Part shown: positions 1 to 7,686 of the stretch, piece after piece
Position numbering within the stretch: position 1 is the stretch's first letter
How the letters are laid out: every line of letters begins with the position of its first letter
NCBI RefSeq assembly: GCF_000373985.1
Contig: NZ_KB893001.1
Coordinates: 7,556 to 71,555 of the forward strand
DNA: 64,000 bases
DNA from: Desulfobacter curvatus DSM 3379
GTDB lineage: Bacteria; Desulfobacterota; Desulfobacteria; Desulfobacterales; Desulfobacteraceae
Direction of reading: 5' to 3'
Program-made: the position numbers and the translations under genes
The notes under the pieces: generated by a model
The model's database searches: none
Told to the model about the DNA's origin: nothing
What the model saw: only the letters and a program-made list of their open reading frames with translations

Positions 1-1119
1 CTTCATGACGCGTCCGGCATTGCCCGCTTCACCATGAACGGAAGGGACATCGCCGTTTCAAACCATGACGGCAGTTTTCATGCAGAGCTTTACCCTGGGG
101 AGCACAGTGTAACCTTTCTGGCAGAAGACACACTTGGCAACAGAACCCAAAAAGAGATGAACAGCGCCGGCCGAAAAATCGAACTGGCGGCATTGAACCT
201 TTCGGGCATAACAGAGGCCGGCGCTGTGCTCTCTTTAAAAAACAGTGATCAACCCGAAATCAGGCTGTCAAAACCTCTTTCAAATGAAATTTTTACGAAT
301 GCCACGCCCTTGGAATTTACCATTGCATCCGAAAGCACCATTCTTGCTTTAGACATCAATGGGAAATCTCTGCTGAAAACCCCCGGCCTTTGGATAACCT
401 GCAGTATTTTTGTCCCCTTGGAACAAGGCTTGAATCGATTTACCATAAAAGCGGCCACCGAAACGGGCAAGGCCGTTGAAAAAACGATTGTGTTAAACAG
501 AAAAATTCCTGAGCATCTTAAATTAGCCCACCGCTACGGCATCAGCATGTATACGTTTGATAACAATGAAAAGGCTGATAACTGGAAAAATTTTTTGCGC
601 AGTTTTGAAAATGATTTTGCCGCCAACAGGCGTTTCCGCTTAATATCAAAAGGCTTAAACAATGTCATGGCCGAATCACCCGGCGCATCATGCGCATCTG
701 CTTTGTTTGGAAGCGTCTATAAAACCGGACATGGAACTGAAGTCGTCGCCCGCCTTATCGATAAAAAAACATCCGAAATCATTACTGTCCAGGATGCCTT
801 CAGCCTGGTGTCCGACATGACCTATATCGGCAATAGGCTATCGGAAAAATTTCATAGAAAATTTCCCCTGACAACAGGTACCATTACAACGGCAGGTGGT
901 TTTTTCTCCTTCGGCGGTTTCAAGGTCTCCATGGATAGAAATATTTCCCGGGAGAACCCGGAGACGAGAATAAAGTCAGGCTGGCCCCTTCTTGTCTATC
1001 GCGGAACGCGTGGGGGGCCTACAGAAATCATTGCTGCCAACTGCATTAAAGGTAAATGTGCTGAATTTTATAATAAAGGCAATAAACCCGGCATCGGAGA
1101 CAAAGTAATTACCCAATGA
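1..1119 (+). CDS. C-terminal part of a large Ig-like/CsgG-FlgT-like protein (5' truncated by window)
   Basis: The frame is open from base 1, so the N terminus lies outside the window; 372 codons remain. The visible first half reads as beta-sandwich, Ig-like segments (GSFHAELYPGEHSVTFLAED; a second unit around residues 100-165). The second half (about 180-372) has the alternating hydrophobic pattern and the GDKVITQ end seen in CsgG/FlgT-like periplasmic domains, including a segment about resolving a protein variant (ALFGSVYKTGHGTEVVARL). Such proteins usually follow a caspase, CHAT or lipoprotein head, but that head is not visible here. The stop overlaps the ATG of the downstream sigma factor by four bases (ATGA), so the two are translationally coupled. 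A similar C-terminal domain recurs at the end of the CHAT protein three genes on, suggesting that both sense the same periplasmic state. Function unassigned. Confidence 0.6.
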   Translation, partial: LHDASGIARFTMNGRDIAVSNHDGSFHAELYPGEHSVTFLAEDTLGNRTQKEMNSAGRKIELAALNLSGITEAGAVLSLKNSDQPEIRLSKPLSNEIFTNATPLEFTIASESTILALDINGKSLLKTPGLWITCSIFVPLEQGLNRFTIKAATETGKAVEKTIVLNRKIPEHLKLAHRYGISMYTFDNNEKADNWKNFLRSFENDFAANRRFRLISKGLNNVMAESPGASCASALFGSVYKTGHGTEVVARLIDKKTSEIITVQDAFSLVSDMTYIGNRLSEKFHRKFPLTTGTITTAGGFFSFGGFKVSMDRNISRENPETRIKSGWPLLVYRGTRGGPTEIIAANCIKGKCAEFYNKGNKPGIGDKVITQ

Positions 1120-1718
1120 AACGATTAAGTAGGGATGAAGAGCGTATACTGTTGTATGACTGCCTTTTTTGCTGTCAAAGGGAAGCGTTGATCATGCATT
1201 ACTGGCGACTGGTGGAATCTGCGGTCATCAAAGTGTTTGCCTTGAAGGGAATACCTTATACCCAGGATGGTATAGAAGATATGCGCAATGAAATCTTTTT
1301 AAAGCTGCTGGAAAAAAATTGTAAAAAACTCTGGCAATACCAAGACGGCCGGGGACGCAGCCTTGCCGGATGGATCATCATGATCGCCAACCAAACCGTG
1401 CTGGCGGATTTCCGAAGCAAAGGCATTCTGAATATTGCAAATTGCTATAAACTGATCCCTCTGGATGAAACGTTCGGTCTGGCAGCACCGGAGAATCACC
1501 TATATGACCGGAAGGAGCAGGAGCATATCCTGCGCTCCGCCATGGATGAACTGCCGGCAAAAAGCCGTCTCATCCTTAAAATGCATTACGACCACGGACT
1601 CTCTTTTGAGACCATAGCCAGGTATCTGAAAATGAAAAAAGGTGCCGTTTATACCGCAAAATCAAGAGCGTTAGATCAATTAAGGGATAAAGTTCAACAA
1701 AAAAGCGCCAGTCGTTAA
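1116..1718 (+). CDS. ECF-like RNA polymerase sigma-70 family factor
   Basis: A 200-residue protein with the two-domain layout of extracytoplasmic-function sigma factors. Region 2 spans roughly residues 25-95 (MHYWRLVESAVIKVF ... SLAGWIIMIANQTVLADFRS). Region 4 spans about 135-195, with the helix-turn-helix LSFETIARYLKMKKGAVYTA preceded by the typical ELPAKSRLILKMHY. It would redirect RNA polymerase to a small regulon, possibly including its own operon. It starts inside the stop of the upstream gene and is followed 70 bp later by a zinc-finger protein in the anti-sigma position, then by a CHAT protease. Acidic/cysteine-rich N terminus (LYDCLFCCQRE) is unusual for the family. Family assignment is confident; the regulon is unknown. 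Confidence 0.85.
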   Translation: MKRLSRDEERILLYDCLFCCQREALIMHYWRLVESAVIKVFALKGIPYTQDGIEDMRNEIFLKLLEKNCKKLWQYQDGRGRSLAGWIIMIANQTVLADFRSKGILNIANCYKLIPLDETFGLAAPENHLYDRKEQEHILRSAMDELPAKSRLILKMHYDHGLSFETIARYLKMKKGAVYTAKSRALDQLRDKVQQKSASR

Positions 1719-1788
1719 TATATTGTAAGATAGGCGTATTTCTTTCATACTTATATTAGAAATAGAAGTTTTTATCAGGAAATAGGCT

Positions 1789-2427
1789 ATGAACCCAGGA
1801 TGTATTGAAACCGTAAAACTGTATGACTATATAACCGGTCAGCTTTCGGAACAGGAAGCCCGCAATGTGGAAGATCACCTGGCAGACTGCGACACCTGTC
1901 TTGAGCAATTTGTCACGGCCCAAGCCCTGCTGGAAGACACGGACCTCATGGAAAACAGCGTTCGGACTAAAGAGGTTGGGGCACCGATCATCAAAGCGTT
2001 GCTCGCCGGGGCAAAACGGTTTCTGGAATGGACGGTTGAGCCGTTGGCACAGCCTGCTTTTGCCATAAGAGACAGCGCCGCTGAAAGCACCTTTGAAGGA
2101 AATCCCCCATCAAATTATTTAAAGATCGTCAAGCGCTTTGGCCGGCTGTCAGGAGAAATGGCTTTTAAAAAAATAAAACAGAACGCTTTTGATCTGCAAT
2201 TTAAACTCGTTGGAACTTTTGAGAAGAATGAACGATTCTGCCTGATCCTTGAAAGGGAGAACGATAAATTCGATGCGCGGATTCTGGAGGACACAAGGGC
2301 TGAATTCACCAATCTTTCTTTTGACCGCTATCATCTTGTTTTGGAACAGAATGAGAAACCCTGTGGGAAATTTTTCTTTGAAATAACCCGGGATGGCATT
2401 TATGAACAGCCGGACGATTCATCTTGA
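1789..2427 (+). CDS. zinc-finger (zf-HC2-type) putative anti-sigma or sigma-partner protein
   Basis: A 212-residue protein. Its N terminus has the anti-sigma zinc-binding pattern: HLADCDTC (H-x3-C-x2-C, about residues 30-37) after a helical LYDYITGQLSEQEARNVEDH segment. No transmembrane helix is visible, unlike many ZAS anti-sigma factors, so it is probably cytoplasmic. The remaining 150 residues (from about 75) are a beta-rich domain with no family I recognise (FERENDKFDAR and similar charged strands). Position directly after the sigma gene, and overlap of its 3' end with the CHAT gene start, support an operon. I infer that it holds the sigma factor inactive, and that its C-terminal domain could be the element read or cut by the adjacent CHAT protease. 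The zinc finger is seen; the inhibitory role is inferred. Confidence 0.7.
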   Translation: MNPGCIETVKLYDYITGQLSEQEARNVEDHLADCDTCLEQFVTAQALLEDTDLMENSVRTKEVGAPIIKALLAGAKRFLEWTVEPLAQPAFAIRDSAAESTFEGNPPSNYLKIVKRFGRLSGEMAFKKIKQNAFDLQFKLVGTFEKNERFCLILERENDKFDARILEDTRAEFTNLSFDRYHLVLEQNEKPCGKFFFEITRDGIYEQPDDSS

Positions 2428-4324
2428 AATAACAAAAAGCACCGGATCATTACAGGACAATACCATAAAGCTTCAAATAAGCTTGCGGGAGCCCCCTGTC
2501 TGGAAATCCTTGCACGAGGAGACAACCGTATCCCTTGGCTGCATTGACCGCTTTTGCTCACAAGCCTCCAGGGCCATTAATCAAAGCCTTCCTACGGGTA
2601 AGCTCGGCCGGACCGAAAGCGGTCTTTTAAAAGACCTGGGCGTCCTCATGTGCAACGAGTTGCTTCCCCCCACCATCAAAAAACGGTTGAGGGAAACTGA
2701 GAAAAAAACCTTAATCCTGACCCTTGACGAGAATCTGGTCCACATACCTTGGGAGCTGATCTATCTGAATAAACAGTTCCTTTGCCTCAAATTCTGTATG
2801 GGGCGCTGGGTAAAGACCCAGTGGGATCTGAACAGGATCGCAAGACAGGTCCCGACGGATGATTGTAAACTGTGGATCATTGCCAATCCTGATGGGGATC
2901 TGCCCCGTGCCGGAAAAGAGGGATTGAACATTTTTCGGAAATGTTCTTGTCTGGAAAATTGTGTTAAAACAGCACCCTTGTCCTCTGAAATCAGCCGGGA
3001 CGAGTTGTTTTTAAAGCTGACGGATTTCGACATCATTCATTTTGCGGGCCATGTCCACTATGATCATGAGCATCCGTCTTCCAGCGCAATCAAGCTCAAA
3101 GACAGTGTGTTTAAGGCAGAGGAATTTGCAAAACTGGAGGGCGGGTCTGCCATGCCGTCCCTGGTTTTTCTCAATGCTTGCCAGTCAGCTTACAACAAGA
3201 ATACGGACACCCGGAACAAAGATGCAGCATTCGGCCTGACCGATGCTTTGATACGATCCGGGGTACAGCACTATATCGGTACGTTATGGAAAGTGTCAGA
3301 TATCCACAGCAGTAATTTTGCTTTGAATTTTTATGACTATTTTTTCAACGGCTATAGCGTGGGAGAAGCCGTAAACCTTGCCCGGAAAAAATCGGCTGAA
3401 ACTAAGAATGATCTTTCCTGGGCAAGCTATGTGCTCTATGGCGATCCCCAGGCAACCTATTTTTCTCAAACCGCTTTTTCGCCCCGGTCAACGAATGAAG
3501 AAAACAGCCCGTTACCCGGGGAAAAAGAAAAAATCAGAAACCGGTCCGATGAGGAGCCTTCTATCTCTGCAACCGCCGGCAAACCCTCGGCAAAAAACAA
3601 AAAGCGCCGTATGGCGATTGTTGCTCTGGTATGCATCATCACAGCCGGACTTTTAACCGTGGGCCGAAGTTATCTTCAAAAAGCCCCGGACCATTGGAGC
3701 ATGCCTGTGACGATGTCCGTGTCCGTCATGGAACCCTCTGATGAAACGGCTAAATTTGCGGCCCATGTCCTGGAAAGTCAATTGCATGAAAAATGCCCCC
3801 ATATACAGCTTTTAGAACGAACCGACTGGCAGGTGCTGAAACAGGAATATGACATCATGTCGTCACGGCTGGTTCCCCGGCGTAATAAAATTACCCCCGA
3901 GCTTTTAACTGCAGAACTTTTTCTAATCATTGATGTCAACAATGCATCAAATCCGCCGACACTTCTCATGCGCCTGGCAGAGACCAGAACAGGCAGCATC
4001 AAACACAATTTCAATGAACCCCTGTACGACACGCTTTTCACGGAACAAAAAAAGCGCCTTTGTGAAACGGTTATAAAGACCCTTGAAAAAGAATATCCCC
4101 TGAAAGGCCGCATTGTAAAGCTTGATGGCGGTAACATCATCTTAAACATCGGCCATGATCAAGGTGTCCGGCCGGGGCAGCGTTTTGAAGTGGTTGAAAA
4201 TGGAACGATTCTAAAAATAGAGAAAAGCGATGATATAAAGGCCCGTACAAGCCTTGCCAGGCAGGAACAGGCAGGCAATGCCCCATTAACAGATGGCCGG
4301 CGTGTCCGCAGGGTATACCCCTGA
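2393..4324 (+). CDS. membrane-anchored CHAT-domain protease with C-terminal CsgG/FlgT-like domain
   Basis: A 643-residue protein. Residues about 90-355 form a CHAT (caspase-like, clan CD) domain: catalytic His in HFAGH (His220) and Cys in LNACQSA (Cys263), with the downstream TLWKVSD strand typical of CHAT. One transmembrane helix follows at about 407-428 (MAIVALVCIITAGLL) after a basic stretch, which puts the protease inside and residues 430-643 in the periplasm. That part resembles CsgG (LLERTDWQVLKQE) and ends with a FlgT-like LNIGHDQGVRPGQRFEVVENG-type barrel. The start is ambiguous (ATG 2393 or 2402); both overlap the zinc-finger gene. Architecture suggests a periplasmic sensor controlling a cytoplasmic protease whose obvious candidate substrate is the neighbouring zinc-finger protein. 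Domain calls are firm; substrate is inference. Confidence 0.85.
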   Translation: MAFMNSRTIHLEITKSTGSLQDNTIKLQISLREPPVWKSLHEETTVSLGCIDRFCSQASRAINQSLPTGKLGRTESGLLKDLGVLMCNELLPPTIKKRLRETEKKTLILTLDENLVHIPWELIYLNKQFLCLKFCMGRWVKTQWDLNRIARQVPTDDCKLWIIANPDGDLPRAGKEGLNIFRKCSCLENCVKTAPLSSEISRDELFLKLTDFDIIHFAGHVHYDHEHPSSSAIKLKDSVFKAEEFAKLEGGSAMPSLVFLNACQSAYNKNTDTRNKDAAFGLTDALIRSGVQHYIGTLWKVSDIHSSNFALNFYDYFFNGYSVGEAVNLARKKSAETKNDLSWASYVLYGDPQATYFSQTAFSPRSTNEENSPLPGEKEKIRNRSDEEPSISATAGKPSAKNKKRRMAIVALVCIITAGLLTVGRSYLQKAPDHWSMPVTMSVSVMEPSDETAKFAAHVLESQLHEKCPHIQLLERTDWQVLKQEYDIMSSRLVPRRNKITPELLTAELFLIIDVNNASNPPTLLMRLAETRTGSIKHNFNEPLYDTLFTEQKKRLCETVIKTLEKEYPLKGRIVKLDGGNIILNIGHDQGVRPGQRFEVVENGTILKIEKSDDIKARTSLARQEQAGNAPLTDGRRVRRVYP

Positions 4325-4509
4325 CCCCTTTTTTCTATTCTATTTCTTTTAGAAATGTCTTGAAATATTATTATCGGCATTTTATATTGCGGCAGCATAT
4401 GATCGCTACGCACATGATATAACTTATTGATTTTGTAGTCTGTTTTTCTATTATCAACTTCATGTTCTGATTGTGGACAGAACATGGGAGGTTACCCCTC
4501 AGGAGCCAA

Positions 4510-5895
4510 ATGATTTTTAGAACACAGGTTTTTTTCTTACTTTCCCTGGTTTGGGGATTAATGATTTTTAGACCTGTGTCTGCCAACTCCCAAAATGCCA
4601 CACCGGCTGACAGCAATATTAACTTTGCATTTTCACCTAATCCTGTGGGATCAGGAGCAAGGGCGTTGGGTTTTGGAGCTTTTATCGCAGTGGCGGATGA
4701 TGCCACGGCAGCCTCGTGGAACCCCGGGGGACTTATCCAGCTGAAAACAGCGGAGATATCCCTGGTGGGAAACTATAGCTGCCAAAAGGAAGATTACACC
4801 TTTTTAGATCATCCTGAAGCAAACGGTTCGCATTCTACGTCTTCAACAGACCTTAATTATCTGAGTTTTACTTATCCTTTCACGCTTTGGAACCGCAACA
4901 TGGTCGTATCAATCAATTACCAGCGACTTTATGATTTTACGCTCGAAGAACGTTATCAATATAAATCCCAGGGCCTTGATCCGGACACTTTGACACCCAT
5001 TGATGGCTTATATCTTGATAATCAGGGACGTTATCATCAATCAGGCAGTCTTTCAGCCGTAGGCATTGCCTTCGGGTTTGAAATCATTCCCCGGCATCTT
5101 TCTGTTGGCATTACGGTCAATATCTGGGATGATGATCTCTGTGACAATAGCTGGGAACAAACCGAAGTAGAGTCATCTGTGGTTTCCTATTCCTATTTTA
5201 ATTATGTTTCTATGCTTGACACTGTGATACGTCATAATTTTGTTTTTCAAGGATTAAACTATAATTTAGGGTTGCTGTGGCGCAGCAGGAGTAGAAAATT
5301 TTCCCTGGGTGCCGTCTATAAATCGCCGTTTACGGCCGACCTGAAACATACATTTGATAGCCAAGTGACTACTACAGACAACGGCCAAGTTGCCCGTGAG
5401 TCTACGCATATAGTCTTGGAAGAAAAGCTGGAGATGCCCATGTCTTATGGCCTAGGCGCAGCCTACCGTTTTTCCGACAGATTCACGATTTCAGCAGATG
5501 TTTACAGGACCCATTGGGAAAAATTTCTTTTAAATCAGGAAGACGGAACAAAGATTTCAGCCGTAACTGCCAAGCCCGAGGGGCAATCTGATGTTGATCC
5601 CACCTGCCAGGTCAGATTAGGCGCTGAATATCTTTGGATCAACAGGAATAAACATTTTGTAATTCCATTAAGAATGGGGCTTTTTTATGATCCCTCTCCT
5701 GCAGATAAAAAACCGGATGATTATTACGGATTCAGCCTGGGGACAGGATTTGCCAAGGGAAGATTTGTTTTTGACATTGCTGCGCAATATCGTTTTGGCA
5801 GGAATGTGGGTGACTCGGTTTTTCCAGACCACAACTTTTCCCAGGATGTGGATGAATTAAACGTTTATTCATCCATTATCGTCCATTGGGATTAA
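4510..5895 (+). CDS. FadL/OmpP1-like outer-membrane transport protein
   Basis: A 461-residue outer-membrane beta-barrel protein of the FadL/TodX type, which passes hydrophobic compounds (long-chain fatty acids, aromatics) across the outer membrane. The start ATG at 4510 is chosen because AGGAG lies four bases upstream and a signal peptide follows (IFRTQVFFLLSLVWGLMIF, cleavage near VSA-NS). An upstream in-frame ATG at 4471 would put a non-signal extension before it. The mature N terminus contains the family pattern PVGSGARALGFGAFIAVADD followed by ATAASWNPGGL, matching the FadL N-terminal hatch (NPAG-like) region. Alternating aromatic strands fill the rest, and the last strand ends in an aromatic (IIVHWD). 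It lies 146 bp after the CHAT gene, so it is probably a separate unit. Substrate unknown. Confidence 0.75.
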   Translation: MIFRTQVFFLLSLVWGLMIFRPVSANSQNATPADSNINFAFSPNPVGSGARALGFGAFIAVADDATAASWNPGGLIQLKTAEISLVGNYSCQKEDYTFLDHPEANGSHSTSSTDLNYLSFTYPFTLWNRNMVVSINYQRLYDFTLEERYQYKSQGLDPDTLTPIDGLYLDNQGRYHQSGSLSAVGIAFGFEIIPRHLSVGITVNIWDDDLCDNSWEQTEVESSVVSYSYFNYVSMLDTVIRHNFVFQGLNYNLGLLWRSRSRKFSLGAVYKSPFTADLKHTFDSQVTTTDNGQVARESTHIVLEEKLEMPMSYGLGAAYRFSDRFTISADVYRTHWEKFLLNQEDGTKISAVTAKPEGQSDVDPTCQVRLGAEYLWINRNKHFVIPLRMGLFYDPSPADKKPDDYYGFSLGTGFAKGRFVFDIAAQYRFGRNVGDSVFPDHNFSQDVDELNVYSSIIVHWD

Positions 5896-5979
5896 CAAAA
5901 AATTGTGTAAGAAGCACCGGGATTACGCATATATTTTCATATCACCGTAATTTAACCGCATAAAGGAGGATGAAAGAAA

Positions 5980-6591
5980 ATGAGAAAACATGATTCTGCA
6001 AGCAAATTTTTGTCAACACTGCTATGCCTGATTGCCTGCATCGTTTTTATTCTGCAGGGATGTGGAAAAGTTCCTGACCCCGGTAGTAAACCAACCATTG
6101 AAGAGATGGCTTCTGCCATTCACAGTAAAACCCAGGCCAATTTGATGCAAGCAGCAGACAAGATGGGCCAGACTATTGAAGAGAGAATTAACAAAATTAA
6201 AATCGGGGCAGACAAGGACACCTTTATCAGTTTTGTGCTCTCCGACTCCTTCCCTGGTAAATCCATGGATGGACAAATCGTTGGTTTTGTTGATGCGTCA
6301 GGATATGGTGAAAGATTGCCTGACGGGCAATACGGTATTAGAATTTCTTTTGGTGAAAAGAATTTCAATAGGCAAAGTGAATTCATCAAAAAGCAAAGTG
6401 AATTCATTAACGTAAAAAATGGAGAAAGCTATTTTTTTGACACGAAGATTGAAATAATAGAAGATCCTGATGGAGGATATGTCAGTGAATTCAGTGTAGA
6501 AAAAGGCTGCACAAAGCTTTCGTTTATTAAGAAAACCTTTCATGGTGACCTTGTGAGGTGTACGATCTGTCTGGATTGCCCGTCGTGTTAA
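5980..6591 (+). CDS. hypothetical lipoprotein with C-terminal CX2CX2CX2C tail
   Basis: A 203-residue protein with a clear lipoprotein signal: basic start, hydrophobic FLSTLLCLIACIVFIL, then lipobox LQGC (Cys at about residue 28), followed by a proline/glycine linker. A strong AAGGAGG sits 11 bp before the ATG. The mature domain is helical then beta-rich and has a short internal duplication (QSEFI repeated twice around residues 130-140, encoded by near-identical DNA). The last ten residues are CTICLDCPSC, four cysteines spaced CX2CX2CX2C, which could bind a metal or Fe-S cluster. I do not recognise a family. It stands alone downstream of the FadL-like gene with an 84-bp gap. Confidence 0.6.
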   Translation: MRKHDSASKFLSTLLCLIACIVFILQGCGKVPDPGSKPTIEEMASAIHSKTQANLMQAADKMGQTIEERINKIKIGADKDTFISFVLSDSFPGKSMDGQIVGFVDASGYGERLPDGQYGIRISFGEKNFNRQSEFIKKQSEFINVKNGESYFFDTKIEIIEDPDGGYVSEFSVEKGCTKLSFIKKTFHGDLVRCTICLDCPSC

Positions 6592-6670
6592 AATTAATCT
6601 TGTAAATTGTCTAATCAAATGTAATCGGTTTTAGATTGATGATTCTTGGATTAATGAATAAAACCAACAG

Positions 6671-6698
6671 CGGCTGCAAGGAGATTTCCATGCAGCCG
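6671..6698. terminator. hairpin terminator between convergent genes
   Basis: Perfect 8-bp stem CGGCTGCA / TGCAGCCG (6671-6678 with 6691-6698), extended internally by GGA/TCC. Read on the minus strand it lies 25 bp past the GAF gene stop and is followed by a T-rich run. It may serve both convergent genes. Confidence 0.5.
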
Positions 6699-6722
6699 CC
6701 AACGGTTAAAGCGTTTTATTGA

Positions 6723-7340
6723 TTAATAATCGCAAATGGACTGGTCAACACTGGTGGGGACACCTTCATACGGGGTCCATTTGTTGACGTTGAAACTTGA
6801 CGAATCCCTCATATTTTTTAATACTTCTATGCTGGTTTTGTACCCTTTGTACATCCGGCACATATCCATGGCCATACCACAGATCAGTGCAACCGCCTGG
6901 GTCACGGTGACATCCTCCTGGGAAAATTCCCATGGCTCGGCTGTGTAAACCCGTAATGCACCGATAATTTTGTTATGGCTGATAATGGGTACACCCAGCA
7001 ACGAGGCGATCCCTTCTTTTTTCGCTGCTTCAGGATACTCAATCCGGGGATCATCCATGACATCGTAAATGGCAATGGGAACTGCATCCTTGGCTTCTTT
7101 GATTGCCTGTTTAAAATGGGTCGGCCCTTTTTCAAGATATTCCTGGCTCAGACCGGAAGATCCTACCAGGCCCAACTCTCCGGTATCCCTGTTGACCAGA
7201 AAGACACAGCAGCCCTTGGCATTGAACACGCTTTTCACACTTTCGGCGGTAATCATGGCAACTTCTTCCTGATCTTTGCACTGGGAAATCGCCGTGGTCA
7301 AACGGGTAAGGGTTTCGTAATGAAGTTCGTGGGTCTCCAT
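6723..7340 (-). CDS. GAF-domain protein
   Basis: A 205-residue cytoplasmic protein made almost entirely of one GAF domain (about residues 10-160). The segments GCCVFLVNRDTGELGLVGSSGL, GIASLLGVPIISHNKIIGALRVYTAEPWEF and AVALICGMAMDMCRMY are the typical GAF strands and closing helix. GAF domains bind small ligands such as cyclic nucleotides, or tetrapyrroles. No output domain is attached, so it would act on a partner protein or as a redox/NO sensor; the paired cysteine GCC at about residue 43 is notable. AAGGAGAAAGC precedes the ATG at a good distance. Monocistronic, between the lipoprotein (convergent) and ileS (same strand, but separated by a terminator). Confidence 0.8.
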   Translation of the reverse strand: METHELHYETLTRLTTAISQCKDQEEVAMITAESVKSVFNAKGCCVFLVNRDTGELGLVGSSGLSQEYLEKGPTHFKQAIKEAKDAVPIAIYDVMDDPRIEYPEAAKKEGIASLLGVPIISHNKIIGALRVYTAEPWEFSQEDVTVTQAVALICGMAMDMCRMYKGYKTSIEVLKNMRDSSSFNVNKWTPYEGVPTSVDQSICDY

Positions 7341-7686
7341 AGCTTTCTCCTTTTCTTTTAAAGTTAAAAGGTTGCACTATAATCAACTGGTTTCAGAGCG
7401 TTTTAAAATGATTTCAGCGGTACCTGATGATCACACGAAATGCGGTGCAAGAGAAATGAAATGACCAAAAAAACCAGTAGTGTAGCAATAAGCAGGATAA
7501 CGATCAAAGTAGAACTTAGTATGGATCTAATATATCTGATTCATTCAAGAAGGTCAAAGGGAATCTTGTCTTGTTTGCCCAACCCGAATACCTAAAAAGA
7601 GATAGTTGATATGGAATAATAAAATAACCGGTGTCCAAAAGCAGATCGCCCCGCCTACTGAATAGGGCGATCTGTTTTTTTAAGAG
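7341..7686. other. intergenic region without recognisable gene
   Basis: This 346-bp AT-rich stretch holds the GAF gene promoter region on its left side (a TATAGT-like box on the minus strand near 7377) and the ileS terminator on its right side. I see no credible ORF or RNA gene. Confidence 0.5.
7642..7674. terminator. bidirectional-looking Rho-independent terminator downstream of ileS
   Basis: Perfect 10-bp inverted repeat CAGATCGCCC / GGGCGATCTG (7642-7651 with 7665-7674) with a T run on the plus strand immediately after and a TTTT on the minus side. It lies 13 bp past the ileS stop. Confidence 0.8.

Noticed and set aside
6370..6410. Short duplication (AAAGCAAAGTGAATTCAT-like) in the lipoprotein gene
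   Set aside because: In-frame and too short to be a mobile or regulatory repeat; described only within the gene.
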